Positions 9,786 to 23,308 of a stretch of 64,000 bases of DNA are shown here, in pieces. The stretch lies in contig JAIWNI010000059.1 of assembly GCA_025331435.1 (NCBI GenBank), forward strand, positions 62,001 to 126,000. The letters run 5' to 3'. The stretch's first letter is position 1. Every line of letters starts with the position of its first letter. The notes beneath the pieces are model-generated. The model did not search any database and was not told where the DNA came from. It was given only the letters and a program-made list of their open reading frames with translations. Origin of the DNA: Choanephora cucurbitarum. Its lineage: Eukaryota; Mucoromycota; Mucoromycetes; Mucorales; Choanephoraceae. Both the position numbers and the translations under genes were made by a program.

Positions 9786-12005
9786 CAATATTGAAGGAAG
9801 AAATCTAAAGAAGAAGGAGAAAGGAAAAAACGAAAAAAAAAACCTTTCTTTTTATATATCTTTATCAATTTTGTTTTTTGGGGGGAGTACTATCCAGGGG
9901 AGTAACACAAACAGCGTTTTTCTGAAAGGGGCAAGTAAGTAACATTTTCATTTGATAAGCCGACTTTATATTCCTCTTCTCTCCCCCCCCCCTCCCCGTT
10001 TTAAAGTAGCACAGTATAAGTTGAATGAAAAGTTTTTTTTATTGATCAGCAATATACTAAGCAACAAAATACAATATCTATTGCCAAAGTACGATTTCGA
10101 CCGAAAAAGTCCGTATAGTGTCACATTGCCTTTTATAGATTTACTATATACATTATACCTCATTACAGAATGAAAAAACGCCACATGGAGTTCTCTCTCT
10201 ATCTATAAAAAATGAATTATTTCAAGCCAAGATAGTGATTTCTAAAAAAAGAGAGAAAGAAATAAGCAGAGATGACTCTTTCTTTAAGCATAGAGAGTGG
10301 AAAAAGGGAATCGATTACGTTTGAATGAAATCAAAAACAGTGTAGGCTTGACAATGCTCTTGTAGAGTTTCATGACTTAACGATCGATCAAACTAAGATG
10401 GGTCTGGAAATGAAAGACAGCAAACAATGAACTGTATCCTTTCCTTCTGATGTGTAACCTTTCCTTAGTTTTGAACAACAATCATCTTCTATTTAGAATT
10501 ACCCACGACAAGCTATCATTTAAAGGAGAGAGGGTATGTGGATTATCAAAGCGCTTGTCTTTTAAGAAACATCGATAAATATGGTAATAAAGCGACTCTG
10601 GAATACGATCTGAAATCTAATTACTTTATTTGGGATGCAGCAAGTCATTCATGGAAAGAGAGCGGCGACACAAACCAACTCAGCTATGAAAAGAAAAAGG
10701 TTTAAAGTCAGTAAGAATCAAAGTAAAAAAAAAAAAAAAGGTTTTAAAAAAAGAACATTCTTGTATTTTAAATGAAGAAGCACTTTGTTAAAAAAAGTAC
10801 ACTTGAGACACGTTGTTCAAGTTGTTTGGGGTAAGAAGCTTTTTTTCTGGACAAAGAAAACTTCTTTTTTATATGCAATGTAAATCTATTCAGCCCCAAC
10901 CATCAATCCCTTATGTCAAGTTTAAATGAATCTGAAACCCTGCCTATGGATGATTATCACAAAAGAAGTAACTTGGCAACCAACTACCGAATGCACTTCA
11001 ATAAGGTTACTATGCCAACCAGAATGGAAGCAATCTCGATCTTTTTTTTTAATGCAAAAGCACGTTGAACGACACTGATTTTATTGGTACACTGTTCTTA
11101 TCTTTATCCATTCAGGTTCATTTTAATGAAAACATTGAGCATTCTTCTTAATTAAAACAGGCATCAATATTAATTGCTACTACACTATGTGACTCTAATC
11201 TTATTTAAAAGAGTGGCAAATAAAAGATGTCATAATTAGTACTGAGCTTTCTCCCCCCCTCTTTTCTTGTTTGTGATTCAATCTATTTTCATTCAATACA
11301 CAAGATTAATTTGACTCGAACAGAAGGTTTATTGTTACATGTTTATAAACAATTTAAATATAATTTAATATAGACTCTGGTTTTTATGTTGCAGTTCATT
11401 GAGAGGAAAAGGAAAGAAACAATCCAGACTAGTTGATCTTTTCTTAGCAAGAGAGAGAGAGACGCTAGCTAAACTCAGAAAGTAAAGGAGGAAAGAGGGG
11501 GGGGGTAAGAGGCTAAATGATTATGCTTCATTCTTTAATACAATGACGGATTTCTAAAATAAGCTAAAGTTATATCTTTAATATAAATGCACCGGTATAG
11601 AGTATTTTATACAGTCAATATCCTCTGTTAGCATACATGCATAAGGACAGTCTGTGATGCGAAACCTGAAACAGCTTCTTTGTAGGTTCCAGTTCTCTTT
11701 CTTAAAAAAGCAATAAAAATTCAATTCAGCCCACCTATAAGCGAACAAATAAGATGGACAGCTTTTATCTTCTTTAAATATACTCGTCAAGATACCCTAT
11801 AGTAAAGCACCTAAATATACAGGTGTCTATTCTTTTTTTTTAAGAAAAAAAGAACTGTCGTTTGTTGAGAATAAAAGAAATTGTCATAGAGCCAAAGGAG
11901 GCTATACTGCTTTTCTTTTTGGGATATGCCTTGAATAAATAGGCGTCAACATAGTTTCATTCTATCACTCTTAATTGCATATGATGTGCTTTAATTTATG
12001 CTTGA

Positions 12006-12641
12006 AATGCAGTCATTGCAGAGAGTGAAGTCGCTGGTTTTGAATCTGGTGTTGTGCAAGAATACACAGCAATGATGTCGAAAGGCTTTGTAACCCATTC
12101 TGCCAAATTCATTGATAAAGAAATACTAAATCCAGGAGAGAATAGACAGCCTGTTTATTGCTCTTTTTCTTCTTTTTGAACCGACGTACAATGGCTAACT
12201 GGTTATTGTTCTTTTCTGTTTCTTCATTGACAGTGACAACTATGTTATCTACAGCTGATTTTGTTCGCCTTGTAGCCTTGAGTTCACTCTGAAGAATCAA
12301 CTGTTAGTATCAAACTAGCTTAAAAGATGCTTGTTTGAACATGTCGAGTTAGTCGATGGCGATCCCGTCATTGCAATTGCGCATGTCAATAAAGAAAGTG
12401 AACATGGAGCTTTAGGAAAAAAAACAGCATCACCCACAAAATACTCAAACAACAATGCGATAACAACAAATATCAGCGAGCTCTTTTGCTGCTTTCACAC
12501 TTGCATCGCGATCAGCCGCTCTTGATCATATAGATAAGCATATGCTCCTCATCTCAGACACAATGGAAGACAGTGTTCTTTCGGGAAACTAAAGTTCATG
12601 AGCGCGTTTCAGATGATGTTCCAGCTGATATTGCCACATAA
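12006..12641 (+). pseudogene. Decayed coding region, family unknown
   Basis: Several protein-like stretches follow one another on the plus strand in different frames: 12006-12179 (GFESGVVQEYTAMMSKG), 12331-12525 (HVELVDGDPVIAIAHVNKES), 12482-12592 (TLASRSAALDHIDKHMLLI) and 12585-12641 (KVHERVSDDVPADIAT). The spacing and frame changes look like one old gene broken by indels. I do not recognise the family. Confidence 0.35.
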
Positions 12642-15600
12642 GACAATCTTCTTGCTAAGATGGTATAGAAAGTATAACTACCTTAAAGCAGCTTAATAAG
12701 AAGAAAACGTGTTTGTATATTCCATGTTACCAATCTACTTTTTTTGAGTTGTTCTGGATTGATTTTTCCATTAGATTAGATGGTCTGCAGCACGAGCATC
12801 TTAGCAAACGCATTGCATTGAGCTATGCTGAAAGCCAATGAATCAGAGCGCTGGTTTTCTTACTAATACAAACGCTTGGCAATATGTTCTTTTTTCTTTC
12901 TTTCTTTTAAGCATAGTCTTCTCGATCTGATTAAACCTTACTTGGAATAGTCTTTTCTAAGCATTCAGAGATGTAAATCAGTAGGTCAATGGTCACCAAA
13001 TGTACTATTGGTTACGTGAAAAAAAACAGATAACAATGCATCTGAAACAACCTAAAAAAAAACGATAAATTTCAACAGGATAAAGGACGAAGCTCCTACA
13101 TGAAGATACATTTGCGTCTTACAGCGCTTTTGCTAGCGACTCATTTGTTGAACGAGATGAAACTGCTTTGTCTTGTACTTTCAAAGGTTGATCTAACAAT
13201 ACACAAGACTTGGTTATCAAGATAGTATAGTCTACTCAATGAATTCACCTTGGAAGTAGTTGACTGTACCGATTTGTCGATCAGTCCTGACAATATCAGA
13301 TGACTCAGATCTTTGAAAGGCTTCATGCAAGAAATAGTAGTGGATATTGACCACAAGGTCAAAGTACATTCTCGCTACTATGGCTTGTCGAAAAGCATTT
13401 AGATCTTCAACATATCTCGACATCGCAGGGAATATGTGAAACTGTTGCAGTATTGTAGTCAATACATTAACTAAAAAAAAAAAAAAGATAGAAACTTACT
13501 ATTTTTTATCATGCATTATCTATTCGTCCTGGTACTTGATATTGTTTCATTTTCAGGCAGAACGTCTTAATTTCCAGGTCGAAAAGAAGAATAACCAAGA
13601 TTAGGTAACACGTTTTGCGCTGTGTCGAGAAGAACAATAGCCAGTTGACCTATACTTGACGTTGGATCTAACCATTTCGCATTTCCTTATTGATGTGTTA
13701 CAGAGCCTTCAAAGCCATATATATACATATACTATTGCATAGCCTTATTGATTTTTGACCTGATACTATAATAGTAGATAGGACATTTAGAACGGAAAAG
13801 TAAGTTCATGATAGGTAAAGCACGACTTTGTTTCTGCATCAGTCGACATCATTGCTGAACACGTATTTTCTTGCACAACATCAAATTCGAAATCAGCAAC
13901 TTTTCACTTTCTGAGATGAAGTTTAAACAATTTCTTTGTGAATGATTGTACAACCAAAGAAAAAAAAATACTATAGTATTTTCATATACCATTTCCCGAA
14001 ATAGATTGCACCACTTGGTAGAAACTCAAATGTTGAAATGATGTCTGAATACACGATAAGGAATATGATTGCTTTGTTTTCTCTTTTTGTCTGTATGAAG
14101 CATGTTTGATGTTGCCTTTAGCTGCATTTGGCCTTCAAGAAGTAATCGGATTTGATTTTATTTATACTTTGAATTGTACAATCTAAACAGCGTAAACATA
14201 CAATAATTTCTTTATTATATGCAGATACATAGCTTATATTGCCGGATAAATACTTATTTACTTTATTTGCTTTCTTTGCTTTGGCTCTCACTGTTGATAT
14301 CATGTTGTTATTTCTTTTGATCTCTCTTGTTATATCAGACAAGAAAAAAATAGTGCACCCAGAATCTACATCATCCTGGAAGAAGCAAAAAAGAAAAGAA
14401 AAGAGAGAGGATACTTTTTTTATCACAAACGTGCGTGCTTGACTAATAGGAAATGGACTGGATGAATTGCAGTGAGGTTACTATGCTAACTCTGATCCAA
14501 CATGAACCAATGACAAACTGTAAAGTGCATCAAGAGTCTGAAAAGCAATAAGCGTTGTATGACTAAATCAATCTCATATCAAGCCAACTCACTAAACTGA
14601 AAGTCAAGTACTGAGCTACAGTTATGTCAAAGTGCACCTTCTGCCTGAATAAAGCTATTGCGCATGTCATATACTAAAATATCGAAACTAAAGCTTTGAA
14701 TAAGTCTATCTGAAGTCAGTTATAATTGTAGTTCGAGCACCGACTGTCAAGTTGTAAGAAATGTGGTTATACGCAATATGTGTTAGGTCAAGATTAACTA
14801 GTTATACGCTTTAATGGACATGTGAATGCATCACTTCTTGCTGAATCTTGGAATTGCTTTTGTGTCATCATCAGGATAACACTTTGGCAATTTTCTCTTG
14901 ACTGGCCTACTGTTATATGAATTGTAAGAAGCTGCTTAGGGAGTAAATTAGGCTCAGTTATTGGAGATAGAAAGGTGCCAATAATTTGTTCTAGGCTACA
15001 CTACTTGCTGTCATCAGCATCTGAATGATCGCAATTAAGGATTCTTCTAACAAAGCATCAATACCAGAAAAATAGAAACAGAAGCATGCTTGTCGTGCCC
15101 ACCATGATGACATTGTACTGTTGTTAGACCAGCAGAAGGTAGATGATCGTGTACACTCTTTGTATCTTTGCCGAACACTCCTTTCTCTCAACTGTTTGCT
15201 GAACCTTTTTCTTTGGGAATATAGCTTGGATCAATGGCTACTTTCCGGAAGAGATCAATCAATTGCGAGGCCTTTAGTTGTTTCCCTCTCTCCCTTCTCC
15301 CTCTTGACTTTGCACTTACACTTTTCTGCGCCTTGTTCTTCAGGATTCTTGTCTACAAGGTTTCAAGTTTGTTCCGAATGATGTATCCAGTTCCATTCCT
15401 GTGCTTACACTTCTCAAAGCGCTGGACTACGAACATGGTGTATGTATCTTTCTGCTCTCCAAAAATAATCTTGTTTTGGTCCAACAACATCTAGTTACCG
15501 GTGCGGCCTGGTTTCTAATGTAAAGATTGCTTTGGAAACGGAAACAATTTCTTTCAGTGGTCGTCCGTTCCCTTCTTGGCAATCTATCCTACAATTCCAC

Positions 15601-15847
15601 CGCATTCGCAGTTGACATGACAGAGCCTTGGGTTATCTCGGGTTTCCTCCTAATCAGCTCTCTTGCGCAACGGAAACTAGTGGAATTGCCCATGCTGGGA
15701 CCCTCTATCTTTCTTATCAGTCTTCCACAATTCCATTATAATTTGAGTTTTGAAAAACAGAGGCTGTCAAATGGGTTCTATCGCTTAAAGAATGAGTCCG
15801 CTTTTCTTTTTTTTATTTCAAGAGTGCAATTTAAATTTTTTTTCCTT

Positions 15848-16134
15848 AAGTGTGTAATCTATTTCGGGAAATGGTGTAAAGTGATTATAAGCAATTCAAT
15901 TGCCGACCTGTGTAGCACACATAAAACTTCTTCCCCAATGAATTTTGCTAGTACGGAAAAATGGCTTTTTAACCGCTTTCTTCTCCTCCTTTTTTTTTTG
16001 GTCCCCCCCCCTCCCTCGTTTCGAAAAATATGACAGTTCTTTTCTTAAATAGGTTACACTGTGTATTACCCATGCATCAGAATGAGGGTTATACAATGAA
16101 GACTATATTTTTTCCGGAAATAGATTACACAAGT
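15848..16134. mobile_element. MITE-like element with inverted ends and AAGT duplication
   Basis: The left end at 15852 reads GTGTAATCTATTTCGGGAAA; the right end finishes at 16130 with TTTCCGGAAATAGATTACAC. These are inverted copies with one mismatch in 20. Both are flanked by AAGT (15848-15851 and 16131-16134), a possible 4-base target duplication. The inside (about 240 bases) holds a C9 tract and no transposase. The end sequence recurs alone near 13985 and 23449 and in decayed form at 41578. Confidence 0.6.
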
Positions 16135-16868
16135 GAGAGAAACAGATTGTCTTGATTACACACTTTGTTTGGATCAGTTGTGCATATCATCACTGAAAGT
16201 AATTCATGGTTTAGATCTATTTGTGGCATGGAGTCAGAATACCATCAAGAACTCTCCAATTGTTACAGACACCAGCTGTCCTTGAAATCAAATTCGCTTC
16301 ATTTCAGGCTTGAGCTTAGAGTGAACAAGTGTCTTTGGAAAGGGAAGGCTATTGAAAGTGTAAGACCTTTGAATGACCTGCATCAATCAAGTGAACATAT
16401 AAATAGCAGTTAGAAATGAAATTGAAGCAGTGACCAATAGCACTTTAGTGCTCTTATCTCGATCTCATCTACAATACTACACGTTCTTTAAAAGTTAGTT
16501 TATAAAGGGTAGCATAGAAACTACCTTGATAGATCACTTCCTTTTTTAATTAGAAATAAGCTTCTGTCCACTATCTATCTTATACAAAAGTATTGAAATT
16601 GAACTTGTTGAAGCTTCTTTATGATCCTATTGTTGTCATTGTAGACAATCAAAGCTGATAATGAAAATAGATTGTAGTTGTCATCCACAATAGAAATGAC
16701 CCCCCCTATTGATCATTCTCTATATTTTAAAACCCCCCTTTCTTCTGCTTTTTCTTTCAAATTCTTTTTTTATACATTGTATGATACAAACACAAAATAA
16801 CACAGGGTATGCCTATTTTGGATAAAACTTTGAGTGCGCGGACGCAGAGAAAGCTTTAGTCCTTAATC

Positions 16869-19800
16869 TTAATTTTGCTGTAGAGAAACCCCACCAAATC
16901 CAAGGTCAACACCAACCATTTCTCTCTCCCAGAATTGTAACATGTATTGATCCACATGTCCTACATCCAGTTGCATATCTTTCAATTCCTCCTCCTCATC
17001 ATCATCATGAGGCATCTCTTCGTCCGCGCTTTCTGCCTCTGTCTGTTCTCTTGAACGTTGTGTACTGGGTGCTTGAGTGGAAGGAGAGAGTGGTCGAGAA
17101 GAGACTTCGCTTGGATGTCTTGTAGAACGCGCCTGTTCATCAAAGTCATTGTCATCCATATTCATTTCATTTCGTGCTGCTATAGCTGCTGCTGCATCAT
17201 TTTCATCTTCTGCCTCCAAAAGTGCTTGCTCATAATCCATCGTCTTTGGTTGCTCAGCTGCTGAGCCAACAACCTCAGGAAGATCTTTCCACCATTCATT
17301 CTTATTAAAGTAATCATCTGTAAAATCACCTTCCTGAATGACTACATTATCCAACATTCTATTTTTATAACATTAGTTTTTATGAAAATGAAAAAAATGC
17401 AGTTGAATTACCTTTTTTGGTTTGCCTTCTTGAAGATGTTTTCTTCAATTGTAAACTCAGTAACAAATCGGTAAATGTGCACGTCTCTTGTTTGGCCGAT
17501 TCGATGGGCTCTGTCTTGACATTGTTTGTCCTATTTAGTATAAGAAAACCCGAAAATTAAAAACTATCTGGATATTATGCCTATTAAAGTTATCCTTACC
17601 ATAGATGGGTTCCAATCTGAATCATAAAAAATAACTGTATCTGCACCAGTCAGATTGATACCTAGACCACCACTTCGTGTAGATAGGATAAAGCAGAGAA
17701 TACGCTTATCATTATTGAAATGCTCTGTCAGTACCTGACGCTGTTCTACTTTAGTAGCACCATCCAGTCTTAGATAGCGATGACCATGCATATTCAAGAA
17801 AATCTCCAAGACATCCAGAACCCGCGTCATTTGTGTGAAAATCAATGCACGATGACCTCCTGCAGCCAAATTTCTCAAGAGAGTATCTAGCTTTTGAAGC
17901 TTGCCACAATCGTATTGGAGCAGCCGTTTATCGGGGAAAGCGATCGACAGTCTAGATTCGATTGGGTGGAAGATATCATTTTCAACACTATGCGCCAACT
18001 GCAGCTGATCTGGAAGACTTGAGACTGACGGGTGACGCTGATCATAGTCTGCTTGAATGACCACTTTGGGCGTAACAAAACCAAATTCTTGAATGATGTC
18101 TAGATGCTTCTCAATTCTTTCCTTATAGGATTGCACTGCATCGTGCACAGCTTCACAGTGGTCAAAGTAATGGCGGGGGTTTTTGACAAACATATAAGGT
18201 ATAGCAGGCGAGAGCATCTGAATGAGACTTGCATCATATAAAGATTGACGCGCGCATCGCAAGTGATTGACATAGTGTATCATCTGCCATTTGTCAACTG
18301 CTTTTCTGTACGAGACAACCTCTTGGTACTTTGCATACCGCTTAAGGTCAGTGTAATCTCCTTTGGAGTGAAGTCCGCGCGATTCGGCGACGCTGATGCG
18401 CTTCTGATAGTCGGCTATTGTCTTTAAGATTTCCTCTGATGCTTCTAGCCGCATCGTTTCTTGTGCGACCACCTGACTCATGATGTCTGTTAGGATTAGA
18501 TTAAGAAATCGAAGACTGACGTTTTCATCGCTTCTTTCAACAAGGCGTTTGCGAACAAATCGTTCAAGCGACTGTCCAGCCAGCTGGACTTGACCGTCCA
18601 TAGCAAAGCTTGTCAAAATAGGTCTTTCCTCAAAAAGGTCAGGATGGTTGCATACTTTTCTAAGCTGCATGAGGCAGTTGATGATGCTCAGAAAACTACC
18701 GCTAGCTAATGTTTCCTTTGTTTTGGCTCGACTCATGAAATCATCATACAAAAAGCGTTGACGGTTGGATAGACGACAATAGACGATATGCTCATGCTTC
18801 TCGGGCATCTGCTTCTCTACATCCAACTTCAATCGACGTAACAGGTAAGGACGCAGTACGATATGTAGTTTTTGAATAGCAGCCCTTGATTCCTCATCTA
18901 TGCCGTGTTCTTGATGATTTTCGATCATGCGATCAACAGGGTGCGAAAACCATTCTTGGAACTCCTTGAGGTTGGCAAAGCCTACTGGCATATCTTGAGA
19001 TACACCGTTAGGCATCAAGAAGTAGAGCAAAGACCAAAGCTCCATCAGGTTGTTCTGAAGAGGTGTACCTGTCAGCAACAGTCGACGCTTTGAGTTGAAG
19101 TTCAAAAGGACTTGCCATCGCTGAGAACGGAAATTCTTGATATGGTGTGCTTCATCCAAAATTAAATATTGCCATGCCTTTCTTCGAAATACGTTCTGAT
19201 CCTGCAGCACAAGTTGATAGGAGGTGATACAGACATGAAACGCATTGTCTTTGGACCAACCAGAACGCTTTTCTTTGCGCTCTTTAGGAGACCCATAATA
19301 CGCCATGATCTTAAAACCCGGCAACCATTTCTTAAACTCCATTTCCCAGTTCAATATGACGCTGGTAGGTACCACAATTAAATGCGGTCCCCAAACTCCT
19401 TTCTCGCAAGCAAGATAGGCTAATAAGGAAATGGTCTGGATTGTCTTACCAAGACCCATTTCATCAGCTAAAATTCCGTTAAGTCCGTTGTTGTAGAGAC
19501 TGGCTAACCAATCAAGACCCACATGCTGGTATTCACGGAGAGAACCACGTAATAGATGGGGTATGCGAGTGTTTACTTTAGTCGTAGCCAGTGTGTTGCC
19601 TGTAGGTTGAATTTCCTCCTGTTCTATTTTTGGCGATTCGTTGTTTTTGCCATTGTATTTTTCCATTAATGACTCTATACTTAATTCGGCATCATCCTTT
19701 AAGGCGTTCAACTCGGCATCATCATCTTCGCTTTCACCATCCTCTTCAATAGGCAGATCTTCTTCATCTTCCACCATATCATAATCCTCCTCCTCCTCCT

Positions 19801-21475
19801 CCTCTTCATCGTCGGCTTCCTCAACGTCTGATGAAGACATGGCCCCTTCCGATTCATCAACATCTGTTTCTTGCTCCTCCATTCCATGGTATTTCTTTAA
19901 CAGCTCTTCAACTGTCAAATCTTGGTCCTCCTCTAATCCCTTTAGTTCACTATCATCATCATCACTGCTTTCTTCAATAATATGGTCTCGTTCATCATCC
20001 TGCTCATCGAATTGCCAGTCGTCTTCATCCTTTACTTCTTCATCTTGTTCTGTAGTATCTATCTGTTGTTGCTGACGCAGTTCTTCTTTTCTGACACCCA
20101 GCATCTGTTCTGAATGCTCCAGAATTAATTCCAGATGACGCCTTCCTTCTTTGGCCTGTTGCTCCTTCAGCACTTCCTTATAACGTGCTTCACACACACG
20201 CTCCACCACTTTCCATTTTCTCTTTATCTGTTGTGAAGTCCATTTGGCCAATCGAATAATGCGTTTATTCTCTTCTCTTCGCACACGTTCGTCCTGTGTT
20301 CTAATCTGTTCCCAATAACGTTCTACAGCCTTAGCACACTTTCGTGCCGCGCTTTTTCTATAACGAATATTGGTGTGAAAGTTCTTGGCTGTTGCTACCA
20401 CGTCTGCAAGTAAGTTGTCATGCACAACAGTTTGTTTTGGAAATCCTGGCTGATGAGGACGTCGATGAGCAATATGTTGCAACTCGGTTGAAAATCCACC
20501 TCGTTGCTCTAGGTCATACAGACGTTGTCGAATAAGGCGCTCCTTTTGAATATAGGCCTCTCTTGAGGCTGGCGTGTGATCCTCAATACCTTCGTCAGCT
20601 GCATAAAACGAGTCGAGATATTCTTCCAAAGTGGCAAACTGACGATTGATACGACGCAGGCCAGTACCTGTGTGAATCGTATTGACATATTCGTTTTCTT
20701 GGTGATTGGGTATACGTTTTGATTCATGAACAGCACTTTGCAAGAGATCCACGAGTGAAGGATCTTGTATGCTGGTTTGGCTACATCGAAGTGATTCCCA
20801 CATGTCATAGTCTTCCATGTACTAGTGAAAAAAAAAGTGGGGTATTGAGCAAACGTTCTATAAGAGACGAGTTAATGAGCTGCATGTCTTTACCTTATTA
20901 TAGCGCACGTCGTTAATGAAGGCATCGGGATTGTAATCAAGCATATTTTGGAATAGTTCAAGCTGGTATAGTTCCTTGACAGAGGCGTCATGATGCTGTT
21001 GGATTGTCTCCATGCGTTGTAGTCGGTCATTGATCAATTCGTTTCGAGTTGTCTCTCCTGAACTAGTTGGTGATGGCAGTAACTTTGCTTTTGCATTCTT
21101 AATCAAAGGCTTAGTTGTCTTTTTAGTTACCGTTGAGATCTTGGGAAGAACTGGACTAGTCTGTTTTGAGAGAGGAGGTGACTTTTGTTTAGGTATTGAC
21201 GTGGCTCTTTTTCGCTTAGTGGTCTGTGGTGAAGAAGGTTCATAGTTTTGTGTTCGTTTTCTTGTTCGTCTGCTGCCTTCAATGATGTTATGTCTACTCA
21301 GATCACCGTCTGTGTCAAACAGGGATGTGATTGTCTTGTTTTTGAGCTTTTCTTCAATTATCTGTGTTCGTTTCGATAATCGTGCCTGCTTTCTTGAATT
21401 GCTCGAGTCACTGTCTTCGTCATTGTTGTTCGCTTTAATTATCGACGCGTTATCTTTGGAACTAATAGGCGACAT
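16869..21475 (-). CDS. SWR1: SWR1-type SNF2 ATPase of the H2A.Z-depositing complex
   Basis: Exons are 21475-20894, 20821-17600, 17530-17412 and 17358-16869, 1470 residues, all in phase; yeast Swr1 has 1514. Order: Ser/Lys-rich N-terminus; HSA domain at about 315-400, which binds actin and actin-related proteins; very acidic linker (residues about 450-570, several DDEEE runs) suited to histone binding; first ATPase lobe with DEMGLGKT near 650 and DEAH near 750; the long inter-lobe insertion typical of the INO80/SWR1 group; second lobe with [17 protein letters not shown] and DRAHRIGQT; then the Swr1 signature [12 protein letters not shown]. It exchanges H2A for H2A.Z in promoter nucleosomes. 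The C-terminus is again acidic. The last two introns (17359-17411, 17531-17599) split the second lobe. Confidence 0.96.
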
Positions 21476-22147
21476 AAAGAAGCAAAACTCTTTCTTTTTT
21501 TTTCGTGCAATAAAAAAAAAGCTAAATCGTAGGACTTTGAAATGATTTCAAGTAGAAGGAAAAAAAAAAGAAAGGCAAAGAAGAGTCATGCAAGACTTTC
21601 TATCATGATGATCATTTAGCATATTCAAGGCATAGTCAAAGTAAATAAGAACAAATGTCTCGGACACACTTATTCAAATGTCAAATAAATTGAATTCGCT
21701 TATTTCTTGCGTTCGGATAAAATTCATCCGGAAGAGAGCACAATGTCCTTTCTTTTCATGCAAGTATAAGACAGATTGACATTGCACTTCTTTATGCAGT
21801 TTTGGTTCTCTGACAAATATAGGTCCTTTGGATCACAAGTTGATCTGTGCCTGTTACTGATAAATCATAGACGCTTACTGGCTCTGATGAGGAATTTGTC
21901 TATGCGCATAAATTGAACCTGTTTGAGATTCTCCCATGTGTGTGAGATGCTTTCAAGATTAAAGGTACAAAAGATAGACTGATATATTGTGTGTTGATAT
22001 TCTATTGTCCAATGATAAGAGTTTTGATCTGTTGTATTTTTAATAATAAAGGGGGGCTTAATAAAAGAAGTATGTTTTTGCTTTGGGTTAATAGTTAAAA
22101 AGAAAGGGAAAGAGAAGGGCATGGGGTTATATATAGTCGAATTGAAT
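21476..22147. other. Gap between SWR1 and PHD protein genes
   Basis: This contains the SWR1 promoter region (A/T tracts at 21490-21570) and the 3' flank of the PHD protein gene. I see no gene, RNA or repeat. Confidence 0.6.
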
Positions 22148-23308
22148 CTAAATGTCAGAGGTAAAGTCAAGCTCAAAGTTAGCAAAATGGAACCAGTCCG
22201 CTTGCTGTTGCTCTTGACCGTCAGTTGAGGATAAGACAATATCGTCAAAATAGGAAGGTGTGTTGTCGGAGGAAAACAGAAGAGAAGGTACTTCTTCCGG
22301 TTGACACCAGTCAAACTGAGTAAAGTCTTGGTCATCGAAAATGCTTGAAGGTGGCAGTGATAGAGATTGAAAGTCTTCTTCATCTTCTTCTATCTGCTGT
22401 TGCTGTTCTTCAGAAAGCAGATTGATTGCATCAAAATGGCTTACATTGGTCTCCTGTCTGTCTTCCTCTTGGGCTTCTATCGGGTTCTTGTCTCTTTCTT
22501 GAGCCGAATAAAGGGCCGACAATGAAATCATTCTTCCGTCTTCAAGAAGGCCTTCTTCGTCTTCAGCCAGTTCACCTTCACTTTCATTGACTGGCTCTGT
22601 TTCATTTTGACTGGTCTGGTTAGTGGTATCACATCGTGGGCAACAGAACTTATTCTCTTGTGCAACGCCGCCCACACATCTTGTATGAAGCCAAGTGCGA
22701 CATTGAACGCATTCAATCATTGTACCATCACTCTCTGAAGGAGTACTACAGATGCATTGGACAATGTTATTAGGCTGCTTTTTTTGATATGCACATTTCG
22801 CTAAATGATAGGATAGACCCGCGCGAGTTTTATAAACTTTGCAACATGGCACACATTCAAGTAGACGTCGACTTCTTTTTTTCTTCTTCTTGCTTTCAGC
22901 AGATGTAAATGGGGGTAGAGGGGGTTTTGTGGGTGATGCATGAGGTGATGCTAGTGGCTGACGAGGATCGATTCGGCGGCTGAGTAATTTAAGCTCTTCA
23001 GAAGACATGGTTGTGCTAGACTGTTGAATAGCACCAATCGTCTTGCCTCCCATTGTAGGACGCTTTGAAGTAGGTTCGGCTCGATTGTTGAATGTCGATG
23101 GAATGATTTGGATAGACTTGGAGTGTGTTTTATTTAGGCTTGGGATGAACAAATGATTATCTATGTTTTCTTTTGAATCATCGTCATCAGGTTGAACGTA
23201 TCTGAGTTGTCTTTGTCTTTCGATTGACTGATAATTTTCTATTGAAGAGAAAGCAATCGAATCTCTAAAGACATCGGAAGTGAGTTTGTGAGTTATTTGC
23301 CCATTCAT
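22148..23308 (-). CDS. Zinc finger and PHD finger protein
   Basis: A single exon of 386 residues. Residues about 130-150 are basic (KKKKKRSRRL). A zinc finger follows with CVPCCKVYKTRAGLSYHLAKC, which fits C2H2 or C2HC spacing. Next is a PHD finger: QCICSTPSESDGTMIECVQC, then WLHTRCVG and FCCPRC, carrying the Cys4-His-Cys3 ligands. The C-terminal third is acidic and Gln-rich and could be an activation region. PHD fingers of this type often read methylated histone H3 lysine 4, so a chromatin role is likely, but the aromatic cage cannot be judged with certainty. I know of no named family with this exact layout. It lies upstream of SWR1 on the same strand, with about 670 bases between, so the two have separate promoters. 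Confidence 0.8.
   Translation of the reverse strand: MNGQITHKLTSDVFRDSIAFSSIENYQSIERQRQLRYVQPDDDDSKENIDNHLFIPSLNKTHSKSIQIIPSTFNNRAEPTSKRPTMGGKTIGAIQQSSTTMSSEELKLLSRRIDPRQPLASPHASPTKPPLPPFTSAESKKKKKRSRRLLECVPCCKVYKTRAGLSYHLAKCAYQKKQPNNIVQCICSTPSESDGTMIECVQCRTWLHTRCVGGVAQENKFCCPRCDTTNQTSQNETEPVNESEGELAEDEEGLLEDGRMISLSALYSAQERDKNPIEAQEEDRQETNVSHFDAINLLSEEQQQQIEEDEEDFQSLSLPPSSIFDDQDFTQFDWCQPEEVPSLLFSSDNTPSYFDDIVLSSTDGQEQQQADWFHFANFELDFTSDI

Larger units (their letters stand above)
9596..16868. other. 7.3 kb gene-poor, decayed stretch
   Basis: No intact gene can be supported. The start is the bHLH promoter, with a GA microsatellite (9765-9785) and a C10 tract (9983-9992). A decayed coding region lies at 12006-12641 and a MITE at 15848-16134. 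A solo MITE end occurs near 13985. The short open frames at 13141-13462, 14118-14442 and 14991-15534 on both strands overlap each other and show no recognisable domain. Confidence 0.6.

Noticed and set aside
21865..22383. 172-codon minus-strand open frame
   Set aside because: It overlaps the 3' end of the zinc finger/PHD gene in another frame and is low complexity.
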